A DNA stretch of 64,000 nucleotides from Chitinophagaceae bacterium (GCA_016704325.1 JADJAG010000006.1:264470-328469); one strand, 5' to 3'; shown: positions 1-9,867, counted from the stretch's first letter. Numbers and translations are program-made. Notes: generated from the letters alone by a model not told the origin.

Positions 1-608
1 ACAGAGTACACAGAGGTGGAATTGCATCAAACCTGGTCTATGTCAATAATTTCTTTGTGCTCTCCGTGGTTTCTTTTTTTGAAACCACAGAGTACACAGA
101 GGTGGAATTGCATCAAACCTGGTCTATGTCAATAATTTCTTTGTGCTCTCTGTGGTTTCCTTTTCTTTAACCACAGAGTGCACAGAGGTAGAATAGCATC
201 AAACCAGCCCTATATCAATAATTTCTTTGTGCTCTCCGTGGTTTCCTTTTTTGAAACCACAGAGTACACAGAGGAGGAATTGCATCAAACCTGGTCTATG
301 TCAAAAATTTCTTTGTGCTCTCCGTGGTTTCTTTTTTTGAAATCACAGAGTACACAGAGGTGGAATTGCATCAAACCTGGTCTATGTCAATAATTTCTTT
401 GTGCTCTCCGTGGTTTCCTTTTCTTTAACCACAGAGTGCACAGAGGTAGAATAGCATCAAACCAGCCCTATATCAATAATTTCTTTGTGCTCTCCGTGGT
501 TTCCTTTTTTGAAACCACAGAGTACACAGAAGTGGAATTGCATTAGGCCGGGCCTATATCAATAATTTCTTTATGCTCTCCGTAGTTTCTTTTTTTGAAA
601 CCACGTTC
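1..608. repeat. Tandem array of 86-bp hairpin-forming repeats
   Basis: Seven copies of an 86-bp unit start at about -5 (cut by the window edge), 81, 167, 253, 339, 425 and 511, with a partial unit at 597. Each unit begins near GAAACCACAGAGTACACAGA and ends near TTTGTGCTCTCCGTGGTTTC. These ends are inverted complements, so every unit can fold into a hairpin. Copies at 167 and 425 are one subtype and differ from the others, giving a higher-order period of 258 bp (three units). Short reading frames here are repeat-driven and not genes. A related 85-bp family lies at 19018-19330. Function is unknown. Confidence 0.9.
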
Positions 609-678
609 GCATAATTCAGAAAAATATTAACTGGAATTTGTAGCTTTCCTGAACCAACTCCCCTCAAATGTTAAGCTC

Positions 679-2001
679 ATGAAACAAATTTTACTCCTTG
701 TATTCCTTTGCCTGCAAGCTTTGCCTGGTAATGCGCAGACAGCCGGCTTCCTCTATGGATTCAGTATCTACTCTCAGAATGTACCCCCTTACAATTATAA
801 AGGACTTGCAGAGTACAATACCTTTACCAATGAACTGGCAACCTGGAGTCAGTTCAGCGAAGACTATTTTGCTTTTGGCGATCATGCCATCGACCCGGTG
901 CATGGCAGGTACCTGCAGGTGATCGGTGATTCCCTGAACATGTACCTGAAGGATATTGATTTTACGACTGGGGAAGTATTGGGAGAGTTGTTTACCGTAG
1001 ATTCTGTTGGTGGTGGTCAACCCGGTTCTGTAACGATAGGCGGCAACATCAATGGCACATTTTATAATTGTGCCGACGGACAGGTTTATTTTTTTCATTA
1101 CAAGGCACCATATGAAGATTCCACGCACCTGGCCAAAGTAGATCCTGTATCTTATGAAGTTACCGAGCTGGCAGCTTTTCCCATTAGCCATTGGAGTTTT
1201 GATAATGTGGTTTCCAACAACCAGCAGAAAATTTACCTGGGCTATTACAATTACTTTGCTTCCAGCAGTGAAGTAATTACCTATGATATCAGTTCGAATA
1301 CTACTTCATCAGTAACCCTATCTCAACCGGGATTTAATATTCAGCAATTGTCTCTTACTTACAATGTGAATGATGGAAATCTTTATGGGGTGGATTATGA
1401 CCTGGATTCATTTGTGAATAATAATTTCCTCGCTGATTTGAGGATTGTGAAGGTGGATCCGGAAACTGGGGCGTTCAACTATCTCACTCCTGATTTTTTG
1501 GGTAACCTGATCGGAGGTAATATGGTTTTATATCCACCAACCGGTAAACTCTATTTTATACTGCAGCAAAGTAATCCCGGTTATGCGGAGATGGGAGTCT
1601 ATGATATTGTTGCCAATACAACCACTATCTATCCCATGGATAACCTGAATACTTCCGGTTTCAGCGCGACCACACTGGGAATAGATTTGTATGCTATCAG
1701 CAAAGATTGCACTATTCCTACCGGGGGTACTGAGCTGTTTATGGAGGAAGCGTGCGAGACTTTGCTAATGCCTACGCTGACTTCGGGTATGCTGAGCTTA
1801 AGTTCATCATGTGCATTTAATCATTATGAGCACTTTTATATTGATGTGATTGATTTACTTGGCAGGACATTGGTAAGTGAACGCATGGACGGAAACAATA
1901 TCAATGTAGCCGGAGTGCTTCAGGCGAATGCGCCCTATTTATATCGTTTTCGGGAGGGCGAACAGGTTATCAAAAGTGGTAAGGTTATTTTTATTGACTG
2001 A
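679..2001 (+). CDS. Secreted beta-propeller-like protein with T9SS sorting domain
   Basis: A 440-residue protein with a clear signal peptide (residues 1-20, ending ALPGNAQ). The middle (about 25-350) is rich in aromatic beta-strand segments with recurring VDP..G and YDI motifs, as in six- or seven-bladed propellers of the NHL/YncE kind. I could not assign a specific family. The end (about 365-440) has the layout of a type A T9SS sorting domain: an IDLLGR strand motif, a PYLYRF strand and a final GKVIFID. It is therefore probably exported by Sec, moved across the outer membrane by T9SS, and attached to the surface or released. It stands alone, converging with the GH57 gene. No enzymatic motif was seen. 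Confidence is high for secretion and low for role. Confidence 0.8.
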   Translation: MKQILLLVFLCLQALPGNAQTAGFLYGFSIYSQNVPPYNYKGLAEYNTFTNELATWSQFSEDYFAFGDHAIDPVHGRYLQVIGDSLNMYLKDIDFTTGEVLGELFTVDSVGGGQPGSVTIGGNINGTFYNCADGQVYFFHYKAPYEDSTHLAKVDPVSYEVTELAAFPISHWSFDNVVSNNQQKIYLGYYNYFASSSEVITYDISSNTTSSVTLSQPGFNIQQLSLTYNVNDGNLYGVDYDLDSFVNNNFLADLRIVKVDPETGAFNYLTPDFLGNLIGGNMVLYPPTGKLYFILQQSNPGYAEMGVYDIVANTTTIYPMDNLNTSGFSATTLGIDLYAISKDCTIPTGGTELFMEEACETLLMPTLTSGMLSLSSSCAFNHYEHFYIDVIDLLGRTLVSERMDGNNINVAGVLQANAPYLYRFREGEQVIKSGKVIFID

Positions 2002-2016
2002 AGGATCAGCATAATG

Positions 2017-2154
2017 GGGTGTACGAAAAATTGGATATTGATTATTGGATATTTCAATTGTGAATATTCAACACTCAATATTCAAAATTCAATTTACACT
2101 CCATGGCTTGCGTAAAGTCGACCAATGCCATGCAAGCTAAAAGATTTGTCGTAC
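2017..2154. mobile_element. Short non-autonomous element, family copy 1 (138 bp)
   Basis: The left end reads GGGTGTACGAAAAATTGG and the right end TTTGTCGTAC, which are inverted complements with mismatches. It is flanked by 12-bp near-identical direct repeats, ATCAGCATAATG at 2005-2016 and ATCAGCACAATG at 2155-2166, which look like a target-site duplication. It has no coding capacity. It shares ends and the ATTGGATATTGATTATTGG start with longer copies at 25841, 29796 and 61626. Confidence 0.7.
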
Positions 2155-2267
2155 ATCAGCACAATGCACAAAATCTGCGCGCAATTTTATTATTGCAATA
2201 ATGAAAGTGTATTGAGCAAAAGGATCAACGCTAACTTTTTTCACGCAGATTCAGCAGATAGCGCAAT

Positions 2268-3737
2268 TCACGTGGAAGGCAGATCTGCCATTGCTTGTAT
2301 TGTTTTTTCCAGGTCACTCACCGCATTCATATAATAAGTTGCAGCGTCATACGGTGAAGCAAATGGGGAAAAGTACTTATGTACATCGCCGTCAGCCCAG
2401 AATTTTGTACTCATGTAATAGAAGTGATCTGAAGTCTGCAATTTCCCCCACACTTTTACCAAATCTTCATTGCCTGTTGCTTTTACTGCTTTTTCCAGTG
2501 AATAAATTTTTGCCAGTGCTTCTTCCTGCATTTCATTTTCTTTCCATGCAGAGAGGTCGCGTTCTTCATCTGCCCAACTGGTAAAATCAGGAACATCATA
2601 CACATCACGGGAAGGATAGGCAGCGATCACTTCCGATGGCGAACGAAAATAGAAATCAGGATGATCCAGTATCATCTCAGGCAGGTTGTCAAGGAAATCA
2701 AAAATACCGGTCTCTTTCCACTGATGTTCTCCGAATGTTTCATAATCCATAAACAAGTTGATCGTTTCCGCATTGCCGGCATGTTTATGCAACCATTCAG
2801 AAAACTTATCAGCAGTTAAGGGCCAGTCTTCCCATTCATGATTGCTAAACCGGAAAGCGATGTCATCACTCAATCGGTAGTTCTTTAATAGCAGCGAAAA
2901 ATTAGTGATTCCGGGAGAAGAATAGATATGGTTGGGAAGGCGTGTTTGAAGATAACGGTCGGTACCTTCACAGAGCATGCCCTTATAACCTAATGAGGCC
3001 ACATGGGCAGCCAGTTCGTTGTTAAAAATTAATTCAGTATTTCTGAAAATGGCCGGTTCAAGCCCGAACAATGCTTTGATTTTTTCACGGTGCATCAAAA
3101 CCTGCCGGTCAAATTCTTCAACGGAATAATTAAAACTGAGCGAATGGTAATAAGTCTCGCTGAGCATTTCCACATTGCCTGTGGCAGCCAATGCCTGAAA
3201 GGAACGGATTACATCAGGCCGGTACAATTCAAATTGTTCCAATGCCACACCTGAAATGGAGAACGCCACTTTAAAGCGGCCTTTATGCCGCATCAGCAAT
3301 TCAAGAATTTTGGCATTGGTAGGCAAATAGCATTTATCAGCCACTTTATTCAGTATTTCAATATTCTGATCATAGTTTTCATAATAATGATCGATACCAA
3401 TCTGATCAAAATGATAGGTGCGCAAGCGAAATGGTTGGTGTACCTGGAAATAGAAACATACAGCTGTTCCGGGCTGATCTACTTTATCAGGTTCCTTTTT
3501 ACCTGAAGCAGGTAGGGCAGGAGATTCTTCTTTATGCCCAACCGGCAAATTATCCGGATGTGGTTTTACTTCAGCGTTAACCTGGGGAACAGTTAATGTA
3601 ATATCATCAATAAAGAGATCCTCCATGGCAGCCAGTGGTACCGTGAATCCGGTAACCGCATCAAAAACTCTTTCAACAACATCCGCTTCTTTCATTTTCT
3701 TTCCCTTCTTCTTTTTCTTTTTATCCTTCTTTGACAT
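2268..3737 (-). CDS. GH57 family alpha-amylase / alpha-glucan enzyme
   Basis: This 489-residue protein carries the GH57 fold signatures: QVHQP at 98-102, FRNTELIFNNE at 231-241 and FMDYETFGEHQW at 329-340. In the MJA1-type GH57 group the Glu of the NTEL motif (E235 here) is the presumed nucleophile and the Asp of the DYETFGEH motif (D331) the presumed acid/base. The family acts on alpha-1,4-glucans. There is no signal peptide, so it should be cytoplasmic. The start ATG follows the glycosyltransferase gene by 64 bp on the same strand, and this pairing is common in Bacteroidota. The first 90 residues are unusual: a lysine run (KKDKKKKKKGKK) followed by an acidic/proline-rich stretch, absent from the typical core of about 400 residues. 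Whether it degrades or remodels glycogen-like polymers cannot be read from sequence. Confidence 0.87.
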   Translation of the reverse strand: MSKKDKKKKKKGKKMKEADVVERVFDAVTGFTVPLAAMEDLFIDDITLTVPQVNAEVKPHPDNLPVGHKEESPALPASGKKEPDKVDQPGTAVCFYFQVHQPFRLRTYHFDQIGIDHYYENYDQNIEILNKVADKCYLPTNAKILELLMRHKGRFKVAFSISGVALEQFELYRPDVIRSFQALAATGNVEMLSETYYHSLSFNYSVEEFDRQVLMHREKIKALFGLEPAIFRNTELIFNNELAAHVASLGYKGMLCEGTDRYLQTRLPNHIYSSPGITNFSLLLKNYRLSDDIAFRFSNHEWEDWPLTADKFSEWLHKHAGNAETINLFMDYETFGEHQWKETGIFDFLDNLPEMILDHPDFYFRSPSEVIAAYPSRDVYDVPDFTSWADEERDLSAWKENEMQEEALAKIYSLEKAVKATGNEDLVKVWGKLQTSDHFYYMSTKFWADGDVHKYFSPFASPYDAATYYMNAVSDLEKTIQAMADLPST

Positions 3738-3783
3738 GTCCTCTGTAATTTAAATGCACACGTTACTTACTCGCAACAAAACG

Positions 3784-3811
3784 CTCACTACTCACTACTC
3801 ACTACTCACTA
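3784..3811. repeat. Heptamer microsatellite at the end of the glycosyltransferase gene
   Basis: Four tandem copies of CTCACTA lie across the stop codon of the minus-strand glycosyltransferase gene (stop at 3802-3804) and run into the 64-bp gap before the GH57 gene. A change in copy number would alter only the last residues of the protein and the spacing to GH57. A similar CACTAACTACTAACTACTCACT stretch is at about 62840. Confidence 0.8.
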
Positions 3812-5082
3812 TTCCCCTCCACTAGGTGCTTATATGATTTCAAAACCTCACGAGCCGAATGATCCCAACTGATATTCTTCAGATCATTGGAGGTCAGTCT
3901 CACCATGGTATCGCGGATACCCTTGTAATTGCATACTGCATAAAGTTGGTTTGCGAATTTGTCGGTATCCCAGCAGTCAGCTTTCAATACATTGAATAGC
4001 ACTTCACTAACTCCGGATTGCTTTGATAGCACGCACGGGATTTTAAACTGTGCTGCTTCCAATGCAGAAAGTCCGAAGGGTTCAGAAACCGAAGGCATAA
4101 AGTATGCATCCGCAGAGGCAAGTAATTCGGTCACCTTCTCCCGTTTAACGTAACCGGTAAATATGGTCTGATGATCGAGTCCATTGGCATGCACCTGTTC
4201 TTTCAGCCAATCCGTTTTGTCGCCGGTACCGGCAATAATGAATTTTGCTTCCGGCATTTTGCTGCAAAGTTTAATCATGGTCTCCAGCAAAAATTCAGGT
4301 CCTTTTTGTCGCGTAATTCTTCCAAGAAAAAGTATCCATTTCTCCTGATCATTCCGTGATACTTTATAGCTGACTGTTTCATCTATTGCATTATAGATCG
4401 GGTAAATTTTTTCAGCAGCTATACCATAAAGATTGATAATGGAATTCTTCGTGTAGGCACTTACGGGCAATATACGGTCGGCATGCAGCATACCCTGATG
4501 TTCGATATGGTAAACCGGATTTCGTGCTTCGGGATGAGCACGGTCAGTTTCGAGTGAATGAACGTGAAGTACGAGAGGTTTACCTGTTTTCTTTTTCAGC
4601 CTTACCGCAGCAGGAAAGGTAATCCAGTCGTGGGCATGGATTACATCAAATTCAATTTTGTCACTAAGCTGTTCCATTACTTCAGCAAAGGCCTGCACTT
4701 TGCGCATGATATTGGTACCATAGGAATCGGCTTCATTAAACAATGCAATCACTTCATTGCCGGTAATATCAGGATAATTGTAGCTGATGCGCAATTCGGC
4801 AGGTTCAGGATTTAATTCATCAATAAATTCTGCAGCCAGGAATTTACGGAAGTCATCAACCATCATTTCACCTGTTGCAGGGTCAAAATCAAAATGATTC
4901 AGGCCAATCAGGTTTACCCGTTTCATCTTAAAATTCAGATCAGATTTTGGTAAAACAATTTTCAATTCCACAAAATTGGCAAGTGACTTAGCCAAGCCAT
5001 AGCATGCGGGCCCTAATCCTCCGGTTAGAATCGGAGGGAATTCCCATCCCAGCATCAGAACCCTGATCTTTTTATAGTCCAT
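3802..5082 (-). CDS. Glycosyltransferase, GT4/GT5 type (glycogen synthase-like)
   Basis: A 426-residue GT-B fold enzyme. The N-terminal domain opens MLGWEFPPILTGGLG, the nucleotide-sugar loop GGLG of glycogen synthase-like enzymes. The C-terminal domain has LFLGRITRQKGPEFLLE and then SEPFGLSALE near residues 330-340, which is the E-X7-E motif that contacts the donor. It should transfer glucose or a related sugar in the cytoplasm. Being followed at 64 bp by a GH57 amylase suggests a role in alpha-glucan storage or remodelling. Donor (ADP- or UDP-glucose) is not decidable from sequence. It starts 70 bp downstream of the LapA-like gene and probably shares its transcript. Confidence 0.85.
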   Translation of the reverse strand: MDYKKIRVLMLGWEFPPILTGGLGPACYGLAKSLANFVELKIVLPKSDLNFKMKRVNLIGLNHFDFDPATGEMMVDDFRKFLAAEFIDELNPEPAELRISYNYPDITGNEVIALFNEADSYGTNIMRKVQAFAEVMEQLSDKIEFDVIHAHDWITFPAAVRLKKKTGKPLVLHVHSLETDRAHPEARNPVYHIEHQGMLHADRILPVSAYTKNSIINLYGIAAEKIYPIYNAIDETVSYKVSRNDQEKWILFLGRITRQKGPEFLLETMIKLCSKMPEAKFIIAGTGDKTDWLKEQVHANGLDHQTIFTGYVKREKVTELLASADAYFMPSVSEPFGLSALEAAQFKIPCVLSKQSGVSEVLFNVLKADCWDTDKFANQLYAVCNYKGIRDTMVRLTSNDLKNISWDHSAREVLKSYKHLVEGNSE

Positions 5083-5152
5083 ACTTTATTGTCCCGTGCA
5101 GAAGTGTAAGTATAAAAGATTGCTACACTGCGCTTCGCTTTTATTCCTGGCT

Positions 5153-5425
5153 TTATTTACCTGCCGCAGGTGTATTCATAGTTTTTTGCATCTCATCCAG
5201 CTTTTTCTGAATCGTCTTAAGCTGTGTATTTTTCTTCCATACTTTTCCGGCTTCCAGGATCCAACCTGCAAAAAAACCTACTATGAAGATGATAATGGTT
5301 ACAAAAGCGAGCGACCCTTCAAATTTCCAGAAGAGGAAACGCAAGGAAACAATTAAGGTATTTTGAATGGCAAAGATCAATGCTATCACAAGCAGCACAA
5401 TGGTGATCAGGTAAATCCGGTTCAT
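5153..5425 (-). CDS. LapA / DUF1049-like small membrane protein
   Basis: A 90-residue protein with two hydrophobic helices (about residues 4-23 and 40-60) separated by an NTLIVSLRFLFWKFEGS segment typical of the LapA/DUF1049 family, then a charged coiled-coil-like tail (KKNTQLKTIQKKLDEMQK). Family members sit in the inner membrane; in gammaproteobacteria they are tied to lipopolysaccharide assembly, but the role in Bacteroidota is not established. It is the first gene of the minus-strand group with the glycosyltransferase and GH57 genes. The functional link to glucan metabolism is not evident. Confidence 0.8.
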   Translation of the reverse strand: MNRIYLITIVLLVIALIFAIQNTLIVSLRFLFWKFEGSLAFVTIIIFIVGFFAGWILEAGKVWKKNTQLKTIQKKLDEMQKTMNTPAAGK

Positions 5426-5547
5426 GAATTTTTTTTTTGAAGGAGCGAAAGTTAGGAAGAAATTGGAGAAGGGAGACTCTAAAGAAACATGCGGAATTGG
5501 GTTTTCGCAGAGTTTGTTTGTTATCAGACTTTAAGTTCTGGGCAGGC

Positions 5548-5820
5548 CCTTTGGCTTCGCGCAGGGTAAGCCCTTCGACTTCGCTCAGGGCAAGGAAAAT
5601 CCGGTCGCTGAGCGGAGCCGAAGCGCCGGATTTTTAGGAACACAGTAGTAAATTTTTGCGCCCTTCGGCTCCGCTCAGGGAGCAAAAATTTATGCCCTTC
5701 GACTCCGCTCAGGGAGCAAAAATTTATGCCCTTCGACTTCGCTCAGGGTAAACCCTTCGGCTACGCTCAGGGAGCAAAAAATCCGGTCGCTGAGCAAAGC
5801 CGAAGCGCGGATTTTCAGGA
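5548..5820. repeat. Cluster of REP-like palindromic repeats
   Basis: At least six near-copies of CCCTTCGACTCCGCTCAGGG occur at 5548, 5571, 5661, 5695, 5729 and 5753, with spacers such as AGCAAAAATTTATG. Each is an imperfect inverted repeat. Two longer inverted segments carry AAAATCCGGTCGCTGAGC followed by GCCGAAGCGC near 5596 and 5780. The cluster fills the gap between divergent genes at 5425 and 5954. Reading frames here are spurious. Such repeats are widespread in Bacteroidota intergenic DNA; function unknown. Confidence 0.85.
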
Positions 5821-5953
5821 AAAGGATGTAAATTTTTACACCCTTAGCTGAGGAGGCTTCTGTTAGACTCACCAAATCGATGTAGTAGATATTCTACGAT
5901 CAGTCTGCGCACAAGTTTTTAATTTGCAGAAAATTTAAGCATTCATAATTTCA

Positions 5954-6601
5954 TTGATGACTGAACGTCAGATACTTATTGCGGATGATCATGCCATTAT
6001 CAGGCTGGGGCTAAAGTTTATTCTCGATTCGCATTTCAATGTTCTTAACGCTGATGAAGTGGATGATTGTAAAAGCCTTTTTGAATTCCTCGCGCTTAAG
6101 TATTATTCTCACCTTATCCTTGACCTTCAAATGCAGGATGGCAATTCCATGAATATCTTCTCGCAATTGCACAGTCAATACCCTGACCTTAAAATTTTGA
6201 TTTATTCTATGAGCCCGGAGGAAATGTTTGCCAAGCGATTATTACGCATGGGAGCTACCGGATTCCTGAGCAAGCAAAGCAGCGAAGGCGAAGTGCTTAA
6301 GGCCTTGGACCTTTTCCTGTTGGGCCGGAATTATGCGAGCGATAAATTACTGGAAGAATTACGCAAAGGCCAGTCTTCACCCGGACAGGAGCAAAACCCA
6401 TTCGATGAATTATCTGAACGCGAGATGTTGGTAGTTAATAATCTGCTCCTCGGGAAAGGCGTGAAAGAAATTGCAGGCCAACTAAATTTAAAATCTACAA
6501 CAGTGGCAACCTACAAGGCCCGAATATTTGATAAAGTGGGTGTAAATAACCTGGTGGAGCTCAGAAATGTAGCACACCTGTACCACTTTAATTCCTGGTA
6601 A
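5954..6601 (+). CDS. NarL/FixJ-type response regulator (first paralogue)
   Basis: A 215-residue regulator. The receiver domain (about 5-125) keeps the acidic pair D11/D12, the phospho-acceptor D57 in LILDLQM, and K107 in GFLSKQ. The switch residue is Ser (LIYSMSP). The LuxR-type helix-turn-helix (about 150-210) contains LSEREMLVVNNLLLGKGVKEIA and LKSTTVATYKARIFDKVGV. It should bind DNA when phosphorylated. It ends 45 bp before the sensor kinase gene on the same strand, so that kinase is the natural partner. A second, clearly related regulator lies on the other side of the kinase. A start one codon later (5957) is equally possible. Confidence 0.93.
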   Translation: MMTERQILIADDHAIIRLGLKFILDSHFNVLNADEVDDCKSLFEFLALKYYSHLILDLQMQDGNSMNIFSQLHSQYPDLKILIYSMSPEEMFAKRLLRMGATGFLSKQSSEGEVLKALDLFLLGRNYASDKLLEELRKGQSSPGQEQNPFDELSEREMLVVNNLLLGKGVKEIAGQLNLKSTTVATYKARIFDKVGVNNLVELRNVAHLYHFNSW

Positions 6602-6646
6602 ACATTAGGAATTGATGAAAATGCTATCTTCCTGCACCTATCAGCT

Positions 6647-9600
6647 ATGTTAAAAGCAAGTGCAATCCTTTTTATTTTATGTGTAGATAGTATGTGGTTA
6701 CATGCACAGCTATCTTTCAATATTGAGAATTATACAACTAGAAGCGGCTTACCTCAAAATAGCGTGCTATCGATGGAATTCGATACCAACGGTTATCTGT
6801 GGTTTTCTACGGAAGGAGGAGCTGTCAGGTTCGATGGCAGAGATATCAGGGTTTTTAATGTCCGTAGTAATCCTGAACTCATTGCTGACAGGGGGCTTGA
6901 AATTGTAAAAACAATAAACGGCGAAATAGTTTTACAAAGTTATACGGCAGGCCCGTATGGTTTTTTCAATGGCAAGTTGAAACCACTTGGCAAAGCGTAT
7001 AAAAAGGGAGAGAACGTCTACCGCTTAAGAGGGGGTATCCCTTCTGTGGACCTGCATGAAAGTATGGTGCGTGAAAAAACTATCGAAAAATTATTTGCGC
7101 ATAATATTCACCATTATGTCAACCTCTTTCCATTAAGCGATACCACTTTTATTATTACGGATATTGATACGGTCCATCTGTTTAATGGCACTACCCTTAT
7201 TAAATCATATTATACCGGAAATTATAAGCCGGCCGGCTACCTGATGGTAAACAAGCAATTGCTTTTTATTGACAGCCTGCTAAATCTTTACAAATTGCAT
7301 CCGGATAACGGAAGGGTGACACACTGTAAAATTACCGGTAAGCTTTGGAACATCCCTTTGAATGCTTCCTCGTACTATGAAAATTTATTTCAAAACCTGC
7401 TTCCGTTTAATGATGCGTATTTAATTGCAAAGGAAGAACTCTACAGGATTTCTGCTACATCAGACAGTACAATTTATAGATCAGAACTCATTACCACGAT
7501 GCTTCCCGAAGGTTGTATCATCAATTGCCTGGCTTTTGATTCTTCCGGCCGCACTTTTGCCGTCGGCACTGATTCAAAGGGACTGTTTCTCTTCCGGCAA
7601 CAATCTTTAAAGACCGTGCAGTTTAAATCATTGAATACGCATAGTAACAATGTATATTATCAGCAAGCTGCGATTGACAGCACCAGGATTCTAACCAATT
7701 ATGATCGCTTGTTTGATACCGGTACAGATAGCATACTATTGCCTGATATCGGACCAATAGATGGCTATGCACTTATGAAAGATAGGGCCGGCAACATTTG
7801 GTACAGCTCCAGGGGTAATATTGTACGATATCGGCCAGCCGATAAAAAGCGCTCCCACATTCAACATGCATTTTCAGGGTCAATTACCACTTTGTATGAA
7901 GAGAATAATCGCATTTGGATTGGATCTCAAAGTGGATTGGGTTACATAGACAATGATTCCATAGTCTATGTTCCGAATGATAACCTTAACCCTACTTATA
8001 GTTTCCATGAAATAACGGGAAAAGGAATTATGACAGGCCATAACAACGGCGCCTACTTTTTAGATCCTGTAACTTTGAATCGAAAAAATTTAGATGCGCT
8101 GAACGGCATATGTGTCAGGACCATAGAGGATATTAATGGCCTGCTGTTTATCGGAACCTATGGTAATGGATTTTATCTCTGGAGAAATGACACGTTAATT
8201 AAAGCCCCATTAGACAGGAACAATAATATGCTTAATGTACATTCCTTTTTTGAAGATGAGCAGGAACATGTTTGGATGACTACAAACCATGGACTTTTTA
8301 TTACAACGCTGTCCGGCTTACAGGCATATTTCCTGGATACAACAAAAAGCATATACTATTACCGGTATGGGTTGAAAGACGGAATTGTAAACGATGAATT
8401 CAATGGCGGCTGTTCTCCAACTTACGTCAGGCTGGATAATGGTTTAGTCTCCTTACCAACCATGGATGGACTGGTTTGGTTTAAACCGCCGGAGGTTGCA
8501 GTGCAGTTTCCTGACAAAGCAATTTTTATTGATGCTATCCGTGTTGATAATATTGATTACCTGGAAAGTGAGCCATTAACATTGCCATGTGATTACCGGC
8601 AATTAGAGATTACCTTTTCCACCCCATACTGGGGCATGGATGAAAATATATGTATGGAATACATGCTTGAAGGAGACCGTGATCATTGGATTCCTTTGAG
8701 CAATAAAGATCGCAGGATATTGATTTCGCATATGCCATTTGGTGATTATTCATTAGTGATCAGAAAACGTTCAGGATTTGGTGCCGATGATTGGGTACAG
8801 ATCACTTTGCCATTCCGGGTCACCCCACACTTCTATCAAACCTGGTGGTTTATCTCACTGGTAATGCTCGTATTAACTGGATTGTTTTGGTTGGGTATTC
8901 GCATTTATTCACGAAATATGATCAGGCGAAATCAAAGGCTGGAACAAGTAATAGACCAGCGTACCGTAGAGTTAAAGAATGTAAATGAGGACCTGGCCGC
9001 ATCAGAAAAAATATTACAGGAATCAGTTAAGGCAAAGGATAAGCTCATTTCAATTTTATCTCATGATATCATTACACCGCTACGTTTCATAGGTCTATCC
9101 GCTAAACTTGCTCAAAAGCAAAATCATGATAATGCCGATGTTTTAGCACATACTTTAGGCGATATTCAAAATGCCACCGCAAAGTTATATGACAATGCAT
9201 CAAATATGCTCAACTGGATCAACCTTCAGAATCATCGCATAGCCGCAAGTCCTTCCAATGTGGCCGTTTTCTCATTAGTTGATGAACTGTTTGACAACCT
9301 GAGGGAACTGGCTGTGCGTAAGGAAAACGAATTAATTAATGATGTTTCGGAAGACCATATTCTGTGCACCGATCCTCAGCTACTGGTGATTGTGCTCTCG
9401 AATATTATTTCAAACGCAATAAAGCATACACGGAAGGGCTTCATAAAGATTTCAGCAAGGGAGGCCCCGTCATTTTATGAAATCATGATAGCGGATAACG
9501 GTAGCGGAATTGCGGATGATATACTGAATCGGATCAATAGCCCTGCCGGGGATCAGTTACTGAAAACCACTGCTCCTGAAAATGACTTTGGAGGCAGCGG

Positions 9601-9733
9601 GCTTGGTTATTTACTCGTCCGGGATTTATTATATATTTTGAACGGAAACCATGAAGTGCGGAGCGAATGGGGAAAAGGTACCACTGTAATCTTAAGGCTC
9701 AAGCCGCTGATGATGATTAGTTTAAAGGAATAA
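6647..9733 (+). CDS. Propeller-type sensor histidine kinase (Reg_prop, Y_Y_Y, HisKA, HATPase)
   Basis: A 1028-residue membrane kinase. A signal sequence (1-21) precedes two-component regulator propeller repeats (about 25-640, with repeated G.I..YTTRSGLPQNSV, GYLWFSTEGG and NIWYSSRGN blades). A Y_Y_Y domain follows (about 650-725), then one transmembrane helix (about 733-755) and a coiled linker. The kinase core has H806 in SILSHDIITPLRF, the N box with N923 (SNIISNAIKH), G1 D950 (IADNGSGI) and G2 GGSGLGYLLV. Unlike SusR-like hybrid systems it has no receiver or AraC domain, so signal must pass to a separate regulator. Genes for two NarL-type regulators flank it. Propeller sensors of this kind usually sense periplasmic ligands, often glycans; the ligand here is unknown. 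Confidence 0.93.
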   Translation: MLKASAILFILCVDSMWLHAQLSFNIENYTTRSGLPQNSVLSMEFDTNGYLWFSTEGGAVRFDGRDIRVFNVRSNPELIADRGLEIVKTINGEIVLQSYTAGPYGFFNGKLKPLGKAYKKGENVYRLRGGIPSVDLHESMVREKTIEKLFAHNIHHYVNLFPLSDTTFIITDIDTVHLFNGTTLIKSYYTGNYKPAGYLMVNKQLLFIDSLLNLYKLHPDNGRVTHCKITGKLWNIPLNASSYYENLFQNLLPFNDAYLIAKEELYRISATSDSTIYRSELITTMLPEGCIINCLAFDSSGRTFAVGTDSKGLFLFRQQSLKTVQFKSLNTHSNNVYYQQAAIDSTRILTNYDRLFDTGTDSILLPDIGPIDGYALMKDRAGNIWYSSRGNIVRYRPADKKRSHIQHAFSGSITTLYEENNRIWIGSQSGLGYIDNDSIVYVPNDNLNPTYSFHEITGKGIMTGHNNGAYFLDPVTLNRKNLDALNGICVRTIEDINGLLFIGTYGNGFYLWRNDTLIKAPLDRNNNMLNVHSFFEDEQEHVWMTTNHGLFITTLSGLQAYFLDTTKSIYYYRYGLKDGIVNDEFNGGCSPTYVRLDNGLVSLPTMDGLVWFKPPEVAVQFPDKAIFIDAIRVDNIDYLESEPLTLPCDYRQLEITFSTPYWGMDENICMEYMLEGDRDHWIPLSNKDRRILISHMPFGDYSLVIRKRSGFGADDWVQITLPFRVTPHFYQTWWFISLVMLVLTGLFWLGIRIYSRNMIRRNQRLEQVIDQRTVELKNVNEDLAASEKILQESVKAKDKLISILSHDIITPLRFIGLSAKLAQKQNHDNADVLAHTLGDIQNATAKLYDNASNMLNWINLQNHRIAASPSNVAVFSLVDELFDNLRELAVRKENELINDVSEDHILCTDPQLLVIVLSNIISNAIKHTRKGFIKISAREAPSFYEIMIADNGSGIADDILNRINSPAGDQLLKTTAPENDFGGSGLGYLLVRDLLYILNGNHEVRSEWGKGTTVILRLKPLMMISLKE

Positions 9734-9867
9734 CAGTAAAACAACAATGGAGTATACTTTGGGAGGTGCTATTGTTAATGTTTAGTTTACAATGCTTGCT
9801 GCAATTTCTGGTATTGAATGGCTACCTTTCGTCGGTTTTATAAATAGGCGATAAGCCAAATTGGTTT

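Noticed and set aside
178..393. 71-residue open frame at the left edge
   Set aside because: It lies wholly in the 86-bp repeat array and its protein repeats with the DNA period.
1..608. CRISPR array
   Set aside because: Units are contiguous 86-bp near-copies without unique spacers, and no cas gene is in the window.
2125..2334. 69-residue plus-strand frame
   Set aside because: It starts inside a mobile repeat and overlaps the end of the GH57 gene antisense; no protein features.
5437..5875. Short open frames on both strands
   Set aside because: They are driven by the REP-like CCCTTCG..CTCAGGG repeats and have no start context or family match.
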